A stretch of 64,000 nt of DNA from Hofstenia miamia (taxonomy: Eukaryota > Xenacoelomorpha > Acoela): positions 384,521 through 448,520 of the forward strand of contig SCFE01000116.1 of assembly GCA_004352715.1 (NCBI GenBank). Direction: 5' to 3'. Under the pieces are notes generated by a model that was not told the origin of the DNA, made no database searches, and saw only the letters and a program-made list of their open reading frames with translations. The position numbers and the translations under genes were made by a program. Below are positions 10,737-21,429 of this stretch, piece after piece (within the stretch, counting starts at the first letter, position 1; each line of letters opens with the position of its first letter).

Positions 10737-11427
10737 CAGCGGTGGAATTGGGTGTGGCTTGACTTTTGAAAGCAAAACGCGTTGAGATCGGATTGAAAAA
10801 AATTTTCTTAGGCTTAACAAAATTTAATAATAATAATAATATTGTAATTTGTTGCGATCATTGTAATGTGTTTAATCTCAAGCATATTTCAACTTGGTTT
10901 TAGAATGTTTACCGAACAATTAAATTGGATTAAAAAGAACTAACTCATATCAGAACGTTTATAATGGTAAAAAGATAATTGCTAAATCTAAAATTAAACT
11001 AATCAGCAGCACGAATGACTTGAACAAAAAATAAAAATTAGACTTTTGGATTTATGGACATTTATAGTGCATCCGCTAGTATTTCAGTTTGTCATGAATG
11101 AATTATCTTCTGAAATAAAAAGATTTCTATATCAATTTGTTTTTAAAGGCGCACCTAGTCGAACTGAGCGAGACTTCTCTTCTTGTGGGCTTACTGTGAC
11201 TGAAAGATACTCCTCACTGGCAGCCGACACCACAGAAATACTCAATTCTTTTTCAAAACATAAGAAAATTTAAATTTTAAATACACATTTAATGAATTTT
11301 AATTTTTATCAATTTAATACTTGACGATTTTAGAAATTCGGGTTGAAAATAGGTTTAAAACCTTCATTACGGGCTGAGCAAATCGGGTTAGGTCGGCTTT
11401 TGAAATCTCAACCCGATTCCACCTCTG
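10737..11427 (+). mobile_element. hAT-superfamily transposon remnant with 8-bp target duplication
   Basis: The left end reads CAGCGGTGGAATTGGGTGTG and the right end, read inward, CAGAGGTGGAATCGGGTTGA. This is the CAGnGGTGG terminus typical of hAT elements. The flanking octamers are AATAGAAC (10729-10736) and AATAGAGC (11428-11435), a 7/8 match to the 8-bp duplication hAT transposases make. At 691 bp it is an internal deletion product. It retains a transposase C-terminal fragment (11046-11273). It lies downstream of the 3' end of the minus-strand host gene. Confidence 0.85.
11046..11273 (+). pseudogene. hAT transposase C-terminal (hATC dimerisation) fragment
   Basis: A 75-codon frame whose second half reads APSRTERDFSSCGLTVTERY then SSLAAD, TTEILNSF and a terminal KHKKI. 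This corresponds to the hATC dimerisation domain, whose hallmark is 'SERvFS.aG.i.t.rR..L'. The residue spacing fits, though the usual Ser-Glu-Arg reads T-E-R-D. Only this extreme C-terminal part remains; the DDE catalytic core and BED zinc finger are missing from the element. Confidence 0.75.
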
Positions 11428-11478
11428 AATAGAGCACAATGACCATGCTGTTCTAGGCCTCAGAAAACTTAAATTTAG

Positions 11479-11555
11479 CAAAGAAAAAATTGCACAGAAG
11501 TGTATTTTAAAATGTGCAGAAAGTACAAACGATAGTCCACTCAAAAGAAGATTAG
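11479..11555 (+). other. Possible orphan exon (plus strand)
   Basis: A stretch bounded by AAATTTAG at the left and GATTAG|GTAATG at the right is open in one frame, reading KEKIAQKCILKCAES and then DSPLKRR. The borders look like an acceptor and a donor, but no partner exon was found and the sequence borders a hAT insertion. Chance is a real possibility. Confidence 0.15.
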
Positions 11556-11789
11556 GTAATGCTAGAAATTTTCTCCAAAAATTAAAAAGTCATTTTCGGA
11601 AATTCCTTAAAAATTAGGAAAAAATAGAAAATTATAAAATAATGAATTAATTTTTGTGAAAACATATCTGGTATAATACATCATCTAAGACTAAAATATA
11701 AGCGCATGAGTGCCTACAATCTTACAGATATTCAAAAATATATACATATTATAAAATTGAATTTCCAAAATTGGACCCGCACACTACAT

Positions 11790-11835
11790 TTAACACTAAA
11801 ACGGCCAAATGTGTCAAAATTGACTCAAACTAAAA
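11790..11835. mobile_element. Solo terminus of a piggyBac-like element
   Basis: TTAA (11790-11793) is followed by CACTAAAACGGCCAAATGTG and then GTCAAAATTGAC, the same plan as the ends of the element at 866-2301 (CACTAGAACGGC... then CGTCAATTGACG). No matching opposite end was found nearby, so it is a fragment or a second family member with a lost end. It lies just beyond the stop codon of the minus-strand host gene. Confidence 0.5.
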
Positions 11836-11954
11836 TTTTGTTTGCTTCCACATGCATTTTTTAAAAAAATATACTGATTATCCATTTGAATTTGCATGTG
11901 TAATTTTTGTCATTCTTTTACATTTTATAAAGTCTCAAGCTTAGGATCTCTACA

Positions 11955-14900
11955 CTATGGAAAGGTAAACATAGATTTGGAAATAGAAAAGAAGTCAACC
12001 TGAGAAGAATTCCTAGCATCTTCAAATTGTGATTGAGTGATTCTAAAATAGAATGTAAGCAAAACGTTATAGAAGTGCGATTCTTACAATGAGCGCTGGT
12101 GTTGCATCGAAAGTCGCTCGGAATCTAAAACAAATAGTGTCAACAAACAAAACATTAAGTGTGGTAAACAACTTACTGTCTTCGTCTAGCTCATCGTTAC
12201 AACTGAGAAACTGTTCCAGTAGAATACGGCCGTGACTAAACATTTTACAATTTAGGAAACCCATAAATGAAAAAAGATTGCAATATTTTATAAAAATATA
12301 TTTATTTAAACAATTAGACAAAGATAACTGTTAGCTTAAACCAAAAGTTTTGAAGCAGAGAACAAAAATGTTGATAAAATAGCATCGCATTATTATTTGT
12401 TCTTGTAGCGAATGAACGTAACCGAAGAATGGGAGAACTTCAAAGGGGAAATAAGTGTGTCTAGTGGACATTTGACACTATATACATATATTTAAATTTT
12501 AAAATAAAATGTTGAAATAATAGAACCCCTGCTCTAAACTAAGAGAAATTGTATAAAGAACAGAAGAAACATGTTGTTGCTGTCGATGTAACATTCGAAA
12601 ATAGTGTAGTGAATAGTTTCACTGTTCGAAGGAGAATGGAGAAGAAATAGTATCAGTCTAAACTAAAGAAAAAAACAATTTCTAAGAAAAAATCTGTAGA
12701 TGTAGGTATTATAGAGTAAATACGAAGATTATGAAATGACAATTAACAACAATAGAATGATACTGGGCGTTAACAGAAGACTAAGAATTCATTGTACGAT
12801 TCGAAAAAAATTCTCCAAGCTTGACAAGGACGGAATGGTGGTAGGTCAGGAAATAAATATTAAACATACTAAAAAGCGTTTTAGACGGCCAGCTATTACA
12901 ATGCTTTAATCGAATTAAGTGGGAGTTGTACAACTTTGAAATTGTGATATGAATAAATTTTGGTCAGCTAACGTTTGAACGAATTGTATATGACTAGACG
13001 GCATTTGAGGTGAATACATTAAGCAATGCAATAAAGAGTGATTCGAAATGAAAGAGAATATTTCAAAAATTGCTACATTTGTCACCGTTAGTATACTTCA
13101 CACTTAGAAGTGTCTTAACAATAAAAACTGAATAAATCAGGACAAGCGTAGCAGCAAGAGCTACATTAAAATTGCGGTTGCTTGATTACATTACAAGCTA
13201 TTTGATTTAAAATCAGCTGCTTTCTACATTTAAAAAAGTTGTAATAAGATTTTTAAGTCAATATTAATGAATTGGAATTTAATAAACATTCCAAGTCCAA
13301 AGCACAAAAGCATTAGAAAACACTCATTATTCAAATAGAACAAAGCGATGTTTCCGAATCCTGAAGTAAAAAATCTCTGAAAGAAATTTAAAATATGTTT
13401 GAAGAGTGGAAAAAGTTTTAAATCATAAAAGAGAACCGAAAGCGCAGTGTGACTAAATCGTCCCAGAGAGTACCTCCTCGCGGTGGTTTCCGGAGAAGCT
13501 AACCAGCCTCTCAACTGAAGTTCGGCCTTCAGCTTCAATCTGTTCATCAGACTCAACATAGATCAGTACTCTGCGTGCCTGGGGGCGTCAGAGGTTTCTC
13601 ACGATTTAATCGGCCTTTTTGGCATTTTCTAGGGGTGAAAGTCCGGACCCTTATCGTGCATATACACACTCCAATCTGTCGATTGTTTGACTAACCCCGA
13701 CAAAAAATCATAAAATTAATTAATCATGTAACTATATCCATAACAAAAATTAATAAATATATAATTCATACAGAAAAACTATATGAAATAAAAAAGTTTT
13801 AGCTGAAAAATTACAATTTAAAGCAATGGTTAATTCAAAGATAATAAAGTTACATTTAAAAAGGAAATACAAAATACATACTCTTGCGACGGTGTTGGTA
13901 CCAATCCGGAGTCCGCACTGCTAGGGAGCGTATCCGCACACTCGGGACTGCTTGGAATCGATAAATCACAATTAAATGAGTGATCAACTAACGCAAGTTC
14001 AAATGGACGGGCGGCCTTTTTCAAAACCTAAACAATCGAATGAATTGCTGAATGGGAATCGTGGGAGAGGAAACCTTGAGAAAGTTTCGATACCACACCA
14101 TAATCCGTACTAATTTAAATCTTATCATAAATGTCAATAAAAAGCCAGTGGAACAAATGGTGATAAGGGAAGCGGTGATAATAAACCACATTGATACAAT
14201 GTGTCTATGTTAATACATGACGAGCAACTAGTTAATGATGCATGCAGAGAAGGTATTAGCGCTCTGATAATTCACGTCACGATTCGATAACATTATTGTT
14301 TCGCTTTAACTAACAGATTCACAAAGCAACAAGTAAATTTTCGAAAACAGACTTGAACTATATGCATTTACGTTTCAGTTTAACTTAGAGGTTAAAATAT
14401 CTTCAAATATTTACACAGTTGAAAATAACTTAAATTCCATATTTTTAAAAAAATTAAGTATGACATGTGGTTTTCTATAAAAATGCTTCCTCAAACAAAT
14501 TGTAAACGTGGTGAATGCTAGGAGAATAGAGAAAAATGACATTAAGACAAGAAGTATAATAAATCATTATGACTAGCCAACAATATTTTCTAGCCCTGTA
14601 AAAATTAACCAAATAATAACACCGTCAGATATATATTTTATTCTTACTTTGTACCTCTATTTTTTCGACTTTTTTTGACAAAATTCACTTATATCAATAA
14701 CGATTTTTAATAGGAACTATGCTTAAAGGTACGTTTGTTTTGGCAAAACATGATTACGTAAATTCAAACTATTTAAAGCTAAGTGACTAATATCAACCAC
14801 TCAAGCGAGTCAATAGTCTATCTGTGCATCATCATATTTGCTTATTTATCGATTATTATGCAATCATGCTTGGCTTCACTCCATTTTTGAAGAATTTTTC

Positions 14901-16970
14901 TTGTTAATTTGTACCCCGCCAAACTATTATATTGTCATTATTTGTACCCCAAACAGAAACGTGTACAAAATAGAGGCCTGTTGATGACCATCGCTGGAAT
15001 CATTATCCAAGTTTTTTAAAAGCTAAAAATTGCGGTCATATACGATCTTTTGGGCACTATCTACACCTCATACACTGCTCCAAAATGCTGTAATGCAATA
15101 TATTTCACAAAGACAGTTCTTTTGTGTACCTCAATTTTTAATTTGATTGTTTTTAACTATTACACCTATTAAGCACAGCTATAAGAAATCAAATAAAGTC
15201 CTGGATTTCATATAAAAATGAACAATTCCTGTGGCTCGCACATGCTTTGCAAGACAACAAACTTTGAAGAAATTCAAAGCTATTAAGTGCTATTCGTTCA
15301 AAGAAAATTTTAAAACCATACTATACATAAGTCAATAGTGTGGAACTAGTGATAGAAGCTATTAAATTATTTTTTCTAGAAAATGATGTGGCATGTTGTT
15401 GTAAAGCCCATGCGATGCCAAGTCGACATCAGTTGTAAAAATGCTTACTATTTAGCTGTGATTTAATGATTGCCGGTTCATTAGTTATGGCTTGGATAAT
15501 AAAATAAAAGTAATTTGTAATCACAATTAAATAACATTATAAAAAATTCACCTTGGCATACCATAGAATGTTTGTTTATTAATTTCATTGACCATCAAAA
15601 AAAGTAAAACCCATAAGTTGTTAAGTTGTTTTGAGAGTTAATCACACCAGAATAAACAAAAATAAATGCAAATCAACCTTACAACTACGCTGTGCAAACT
15701 TAATTCAAACGGAATAATTTCAAAATAATTTCAATGAATTAAATGGCTTCGATGGTAGAATATTCTGGTCCTCTGAATACACCTCATTAAAACGCCACTT
15801 CCACTATCGGTGAAATTGACCCGCTGATATAAAGAGAAACTTCCTCCAAATATACAAAAATATTGTAGATAATATATGTACAATGGTCGCCATTGAAATT
15901 CAGATGTACCCAAAAATATTAACCTAAACAATTTAATGTTTTATCTGAACACGGCAATTAGAAAGAAGCTAAGTTGAATATACATAATTAACCCACTGTG
16001 AACAATATATGGATAGGTAAATGTCCTTAAGCAAAGTTCTAAAATTAATATAGGGCTCTATTGATAAATGTATATTTTTATTTAAGTAAAAATGAAATTG
16101 TATGTAACATATTAATACGTTAGTAATTGTCGAAGAAACGCAATTAAAGAAATTTCAAACTACCTCAAAATAAAATGAACGCATGGAAGCTTAATGTGGA
16201 AATACGCCCTTCAAAAAATAGAATATCTGGAAAGTAAAAGATTTTCAAACAACTTTCAGCGGAAATTTCTGGTTTTAATTCAACAACATTTTAAATTCAT
16301 CAATGTTTAAATGTTGGAATTCTTGATTAAAACTATGAACTGCTGATTTCATTGCTTTTCGTACATGGAAAAACCTGCTTAAGAACTTAGCATAAAATCA
16401 TTCCAATTACCACTGATCAATTGATAAAATTTTAAAAAAGAAATCGTGCTTAACTCTTTAAATGATGTGTTGAAGAACTAAAAATGAGATATCTGTTTGA
16501 AAAATGCATTGAAAATCTACAAATTCAGTTTTTACTTGTCTATGCAAAATTAACAGCCTCTTAAAAACGATAAAAATTTTGAAGCAGTTGAGTTCTTAGG
16601 TGTTATTTACAGCTGCTCTTTGAAATTAAATATATTTTTCAGCTAAAATACAAAACTCAAATTGAGAAAGAACTATTTGTGAATAATTAAATTTATAGAA
16701 AACAAATCTTCTAAAAATGTAACCAATACAATTAGTCTCACAAAAGTTGTGAGGACAAGCTTAACCCAAAACATACAATACTACTTTTTGATACGATGCT
16801 ATCCATTCTAAGTTTCATAAACAATAGTTAAAATAAATTCTCTTGAGTATAATTACATATCATATTACACATTCATCTCAAAAACTAAGAAATATTAATT
16901 TTAATTTTATGTATAAAATCATACTTACGTGAGCATATTCAGACGAAATCTCATCGTCAATGTTTGACAT
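11955..16970 (-). CDS. Five-exon host gene encoding an unrecognised 123-aa acidic protein
   Basis: Exons on the minus strand are 16970-16929, 14027-13882, 12235-12177, 12124-12088 and 12042-11955 (stop TAG at 11957-11955). All four introns are GT-AG: exon 1 ends CAC|GTAAGTAT, exon 2 GA|GTATGT, exon 3 ACA|GTAAGT and exon 4 ATT|GTAAGA, with acceptors TTTAG, GTTTAG, TTTTAG and TTTTAG. Phases 0, 2, 1 and 2 join without a stop to give 124 codons. The start MSNIDDEISSEYAH is the only ATG in exon 1. The protein is acidic and Ser-rich, with blocks FELALVDHSFNCDLSIPSSP, HGRILLEQFLSCNDELDED and SERLSMQHQRS. There is no signal peptide, membrane segment or known domain. Introns are 2901, 1646, 52 and 45 bp. 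I do not recognise the family; the phase consistency makes the gene itself likely. Confidence 0.75.
12236..13881 (-). other. Intron 2 of the 123-aa gene
   Basis: AT-rich intron. The only compositional anomaly is the GC-richer segment described at 13440-13710. Confidence 0.5.
13440..13710 (-). other. GC-rich segment within an intron, possible LTR or transposon piece
   Basis: About 270 bp are markedly richer in G+C than the surrounding intron. On the minus strand two overlapping frames stay open for 35-47 codons (for example RPQARRVLIYVESDEQ and SVERLVSFSGNHREEVLSG). An acceptor-like GGGTTAG precedes it at about 13705. It is not rRNA as far as I can judge. It may be a solo LTR, a retroelement fragment or an alternative exon of the host gene; I cannot decide. 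Confidence 0.3.
14028..16928 (-). other. Intron 1 of the 123-aa gene
   Basis: 2.9 kb of AT-rich sequence. The 66-codon ORF at 15731-15931 (-) has no domain and lacks clean splice borders. I see no repeat or RNA gene here. Confidence 0.5.
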
Positions 16971-17073
16971 TGCAGGTTCTTGAAAACATTAGGAAACGAA
17001 AAACTTGTTGAAATCAAGTGCTCTAAAAATAATTTAAACGCTTCACTTTGAGTAAACATGTTTAACAAAAATA

Positions 17074-17113
17074 ATATATATATATATATATATATATAAA
17101 TATATATATATAA
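17074..17113. repeat. (TA)n microsatellite
   Basis: Two TA tracts separated by AAA, about 100 bp upstream of the start codon of the minus-strand gene. Confidence 0.95.
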
Positions 17114-17378
17114 AGGATTTAATATGATGTAATGATGTTAGAATAATATGGAGCGGTTAAATTTTTTGTCTATTTTTTAACAGTTTTTTCATAGATGACA
17201 ATTGCTTCCCCAATTTGAGTAAATTTCGTTTTCGCTTAAGTTTGAATTTTTACTGTTGTTGATATCAGAATATTGCTGATTTTAACTGAACTCTAATAGT
17301 TTCTCTTATTCTGAGTTTTTTAGTTTCACCAATGTGTGTGGGGGCTCCCATCGCTAGCTCCAAATTAAACGCTAAAGC

Positions 17379-17669
17379 TTGTATGACACCGACCAGATCT
17401 GGTCCAGAAGCCCTGGTAAGAAAATCGCCAAAAAGTCAAAAAAAGTGGCATTCAAACTTGGCCCCATCAACAAACCCCGATTGACAGCAGACGCCTTAGA
17501 GCTTCTTATTTTGTCTGTCTCTATATGCTCTAAAAGAAAAGACCCTCAGTCCCCGGCAGGCCTTAAATGGTCAGAGGGTGCGAATAATCTCCGGTCAACA
17601 GGCGGACTCGAGAGGTGGCAGTATAGGATCCACACAGACCAATGGACAACGGCACAAGTGGACAGATGA
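17379..17669 (+). pseudogene. 5' leader/N-terminal region of the R2-type LINE
   Basis: A 96-codon frame with G+C-rich codon use lies directly upstream of the Myb-like segment and overlaps its start by 28 bases in another frame. It probably represents the 5' UTR or the extreme N-terminus of the ORF, shifted by an indel. It carries no recognisable domain. Confidence 0.35.
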
Positions 17670-17994
17670 GCAGAAACAGGATAGCATTGGAGTGTTACAG
17701 AAGAAGAAAACCAGATGAGAGGGGTTATAGGAAGAGAATGTTTGAAGAATGGAAAAAAGAAGAAACAGGATTAGAAGTTACAGAGCAGAGGCTTNNNNNN
17801 NNNNNNNNNNNNNNNNGTGGCAGTATAGGATCCACACAGACCAATGGACAACGGCACAAGTGGACAGATGAGCAGAACAGGATAGCATTGGAGTGTTACA
17901 GAAGAAGAAAACCAGATGAGAGGGGTTATAGGAAGAGAATGTTTGAAGAATGGAAAAAAGAAGAAACAGGATTAGAAGTTACAGAGCAGAGGCT
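17617..17994. repeat. 178-bp duplicated flank around a 22-N gap
   Basis: Bases 17617-17794 and 17817-17994 are the same sequence, except that the first copy has one extra A (CAGAAACAGG versus CAGAACAGG) that breaks the reading frame. The copies are separated only by N 17795-17816. This looks like an unmerged assembly overlap; the second copy gives the continuous frame. Confidence 0.9.
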
Positions 17995-18877
17995 TGAAGG
18001 TCAGGTCAGAAAGTTGAAGCTGGATGAGAATAAAGGAAAAAGAAGAGAACAGAGGAAGCAAAAAGAAAATCAAAAGGCAGATGTAGTAGTGGTAGAAACA
18101 GCAGAAACCGTGGATGTAGAAACAGAGATAGCAATAAAGGAAAGGATGAAGAAAGAAATAGAAGAAAGAAGTAGGTTGCCAGTACCAAGAGGCATTAAGA
18201 GAAGCAAGTTAGCAGTAGAGAAAGCAAATGTTAACAAAGTATTAGAAAGAATAGATGCTAAGAGTGTAACAGAGATAAACAGGTTAGTGTATGCAGGAGC
18301 ATGGGAGGTGCTGAAGAATGTAGGCATAGACATGAAGAAGAAAAGACGACATGAAGATAAGGGAGACAGAAAACCAGTACGGGAAAGAAGAATTGAGAAT
18401 AAAGTGGCAAAAATTAGGCAGCAAATAGGGGAGATCAGGAAAAGTAAGGCAGTGCAGGACAGGTGCAGGGTAGGTAAAGGGAAGACAATAGAAAGTGCAA
18501 GAGAAGAGCTAAAGCAGAGATTAGTTGCAGAAGCTGAGAAACTAAGACAATATAGGGCAAGAGCAAAGCAAGCAAGAGACAACATGAAGTTTGAGGCCCA
18601 AGAAGGAAGATACTACAAAGAACTAGATGCAGGAGAAAAGGCTACAGCTAGAGCAGGTGAGGACGCAGTAAGGTTCTGGGAGAATATATGGGGAAGTGCG
18701 GGACCAGAGAGCGAGAGCGAGCAGATGCAGAAGGAATTCAGGCAAGAAGAAGAAGCAATCACAACTACAAGGCTGAAGGAGGCTCTAAAGAAGATGAAGA
18801 ACTGGAAGGCGCCAGGCATAGATGAGGTACATGGGTATTGGCTGAAGAAGTTCACAAGTGTTCATGNAAATTGCTAA
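17817..18877 (+). pseudogene. LINE ORF part 1: Myb-like N-terminus and start of reverse transcriptase
   Basis: In the continuous frame the N-terminus reads HKWTDEQNRIALECYRRRKP then GYRKRMFEEW, a Trp-spaced Myb/SANT-like helix pattern found at the N-terminus of several RLE-type LINEs. A long Lys/Glu/Arg-rich helical segment follows. Near the end, KKMKNWKAPGIDEVHGYWLK is the canonical motif that opens the reverse transcriptase domain ('..NWKAPGPDGI..fW'). The frame is lost at the N at 18867. The Myb-like domain is thought to help target recognition in this class. Confidence 0.8.
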
Positions 18878-18976
18878 CTTCTGTGATTTCAAGTAGGCTG
18901 GCATGTTACTTAGAACAGAGCAGGTTGATACCAGAGGAGCAGAAGGGATGTAGGACAAAGAGGATGCACAGATCAG

Positions 18977-20050
18977 TTGTTAATAGACCAGGCAGTAGTG
19001 GAGAATTGTAGAAGAAGGAAGAAAAACTTAGCAATGGCATGGATAGACTACAGGAAGGCGTATGACAGCATATCACATAGGTGGGTATTGAGGACGCTAG
19101 AGGCCAATGGAGTTTCACGGAAATGGGTTGAGTTTCTAGAGAGGGAGATGGGAAAGTGGCAGACTGAGATAGACGGGCACAGGTTGAGGTTTAGACGGGG
19201 TATATTCCACGGAGACAGCTTAGCGCCACTACTGTTTGTAGTTAGCTTAATACCTATCACAGAAAAGTTAAAGGAGACAGGCATAGGGTATAAGATGGAG
19301 AAGAATGGTAGAGCAGTGAGTCACCTGTGGTACATGGACGACCTGAAGATGTATGCTAGTTCAAGGAAGATGTTGCAGAAGCAAGTGGAGACATTGGAGA
19401 AGGCAAGCAGAGATTCTGGGTTGGAATTTGGATTAGGAAAGTGTGCAGCAGTGGCAATGACCAGAGGCAAGTGCATAGATGGAGATGGTTTGAGGACGAG
19501 CAGTGGGGATAAGATTGAGGAAGTCAAAGAGGGGTACAAGTACTTAGGTGTGATAGAGAAAGATAGAACAGATCACAAGGAAATGAAGATGAGGTTAAGG
19601 AAAGAATACAAGAGGAGAAAAAGGAAAGTACTACAGAAGTCAGCATTAAGTGGGAAGAATAGTATAAAGGCAATCAATACGTGGGCAATACCAGTGTTGA
19701 GATATTCAACATTAGACAGGGAGACAAGGAAGATACTAGTAGCAGAGAGAGCATTCAACTTAAATGGAGATGTAGATAGGTTGTATATGACAAGGCATAA
19801 AGAAGGGAAAGGACTGCTAAGTGTCAAGGAAACTGTAGAAGGAGAAGAACTAGGGCTGAAGGAATATGTAGAAGAGCAACCTAGAGGATCCCTAGTAGAG
19901 GTCACTAAGGAGTTAAGGAAGATAAGAACTAAGAGTGAAAGAAAGAAAGCATACCAGAGTAGGATGGAATTAGAGAGACAAACAAGGTATAGGCAGAAGG
20001 TGATGCATGGAGAATACTGGAGGAATAAAGAAAAATGTGACAGAGAATAA
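18977..20050 (+). pseudogene. LINE ORF part 2: reverse transcriptase core
   Basis: Motifs in order: AWIDYRKAYDSISHRW (first catalytic Asp), then RRGIFHGDSLAPLLFVVSL, then LWYMDDLKMYA (the YMDD box), then FGLGKCAAVAM and YKYLGVIE. These match RT motifs A to E. The thumb region extends to a stop TAA at 20048-20050. The residues on both sides of this stop continue in the same frame, with a second stop TGA soon after, so the stops are lesions rather than the real end. The frameshift joining it to part 1 is near 18955, where only one base appears to be missing. Confidence 0.85.
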
Positions 20051-20104
20051 AGCAACAAGTGATTAAGGAAGGCAGGACTAAAAAGAGAAACAGAAGCACT
20101 GATA

Positions 20105-20767
20105 ATGGCAGCACAGGAGCAAACAATAAGAACAAACTGGGTGAATAAGCATATGGACAGAAGAGCAGAAGTAAGTGATAAGTGTAGGCTATGTAAGAAA
20201 GAGGTGGAGGCAGTAGATCATCTGATAGCAGGGTGTGAGATGTTGGCGCAGAATGAGTATAAGTTCAGGCATGCCAAGTTGGGACGAATGGTACATTGGA
20301 ATTTGAGCAGGCAGCATGGGTTAGAAGCAGGAGACAAGTGTTATGAGCACAAGCCACAGGGAGTCATAGAAAATGAGAAGGTTAAGATACTGTGGGACTT
20401 CAACATACTGACAATCAAGTTGATAGAAGCATGGAGGCCAGACATAGTAGTGGTAGACAAAGAGAAAAGATTGGGAACAGTGATAGACATAGCAGTACCA
20501 AATGACAGGAATGTAGAAAGCAAGGAGAAAGAGAAGATAGACAAGTATAGGGAATTGGCAAAGGAAATAGAAAGGCTGTGGAAATTGAAGAAGGTTGAAG
20601 TAGTCCCAGTAGTTGTAGGAGCACTAGGAGCAGTGAGTAAGAAGCATAAGACATACTTGGAGGAGTTGGGATTACCAAAGTGGGGAGGAGCAGTAGCACA
20701 GAAGGCAGCATTGTTAGGAACAGCTAAAGTCCTGAGGAAAGCTCTCCGACTACCTTGGAACTGGTGA
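20105..20767 (+). pseudogene. LINE ORF part 3: CCHC finger and restriction-like endonuclease
   Basis: Residues 27-44 read CRLCKKEVEAVDHLIAGC, a C-X2-C-X8-H-X4-C finger diagnostic for the R2 class. About 65 residues later RPDIVVVD and then VIDIAVPND give the PD...D catalytic signature of the restriction-like endonuclease, followed by Lys-containing helix KEKIDKYRELAKEIERLW. This nuclease nicks target DNA for target-primed reverse transcription. The part is open to its natural stop at 20765-20767 and all key residues appear intact. Confidence 0.85.
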
Positions 20768-20850
20768 GTTCCCCGAGCTGAAAGGGATACCAGCATGAAG
20801 CTGTAAGAAGAAATGAAATAATCATACTAATAAAATGGTTTTATTTAATA

Positions 20851-21429
20851 CTGAGTGAGAAAAATATTAAAAATTAAAAGAAAAAAACAAATATTACAGG
20901 TGCAGAGAAGAAACTTTTTGCATTTACATACATGTATATGAATCATCATAATCAGTGCTTAAGAAGGTTAGCCTGTGACGCATTAACTTAACTTTAAAAA
21001 GTTAAAAAATGTATTTGTCTGATTTAGTTTATGTTTTCTTACATATTAACAAGGTTAAGACTCTGTTTAATATACTACTTTATGTAAATTACTAATCATT
21101 GTTTATGATTTTTCAAAATTTCAATAGTTTGAGTGTGCATGAATACATTCATAATATGCATATATAACTTCAAATTATTTCCTGCATAGATATCAAAGTT
21201 TCAATATAGTCTTATTGTATCAATTAAGAAATTGCAATGACAACCAAAGCGAAGGTAGCTTTGCACCGACCATCTGCTATTTGTAACTTTTTTATTCATT
21301 CAAAACAACACAAAAAATAAAACTTGTTCACCTTGATTTTTAGAAATTCTATAGTAGACCTAACTAAATATTCAATATTTAATAGTTTTATGCTATATTT
21401 CAAGAGAAGTGTACATACTTTCTGGAAAC
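20851..21429. other. Intergenic DNA, nothing recognised
   Basis: AT-rich spacer between two LINEs. Confidence 0.5.

Larger units (their letters stand above)
17334..20850 (+). mobile_element. R2-type LINE (restriction-like endonuclease class), nearly complete
   Basis: A GC-richer block with sharp borders encodes, in order, a Myb-like N-terminal segment, a basic coiled-coil region, a reverse transcriptase with YMDD, a CCHC zinc finger and a restriction-like endonuclease. This is the domain order of the R2/NeSL group of LINEs, which cut their target with a C-terminal endonuclease rather than an APE-type one. The reading frame is broken by a small N gap with a duplicated flank (17617-17994), an N at 18867, a frameshift near 18955 and in-frame stops TAA (20048-20050) and TGA. 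The 3' UTR after the last stop is about 80 bp and contains AATAAAA-like sequence near 20828. No microsatellite tail is obvious. It sits in ordinary AT-rich DNA, not rDNA. Confidence 0.85.

Noticed and set aside
13440-13710. rRNA fragment
   Set aside because: GC-rich relative to surroundings, but I could not match it to a conserved rRNA core motif.
15731-15931. 66-codon ORF within intron 1 of the minus-strand gene as an extra exon
   Set aside because: Including it would disturb the phase-perfect junction of exons 1 and 2, and its borders are not good splice sites.
18006-20796. Several minus-strand ORFs of 60-171 codons opposite the R2-type LINE
   Set aside because: Leu/Ser/Phe-rich antisense shadows of the purine-rich LINE sense strand.
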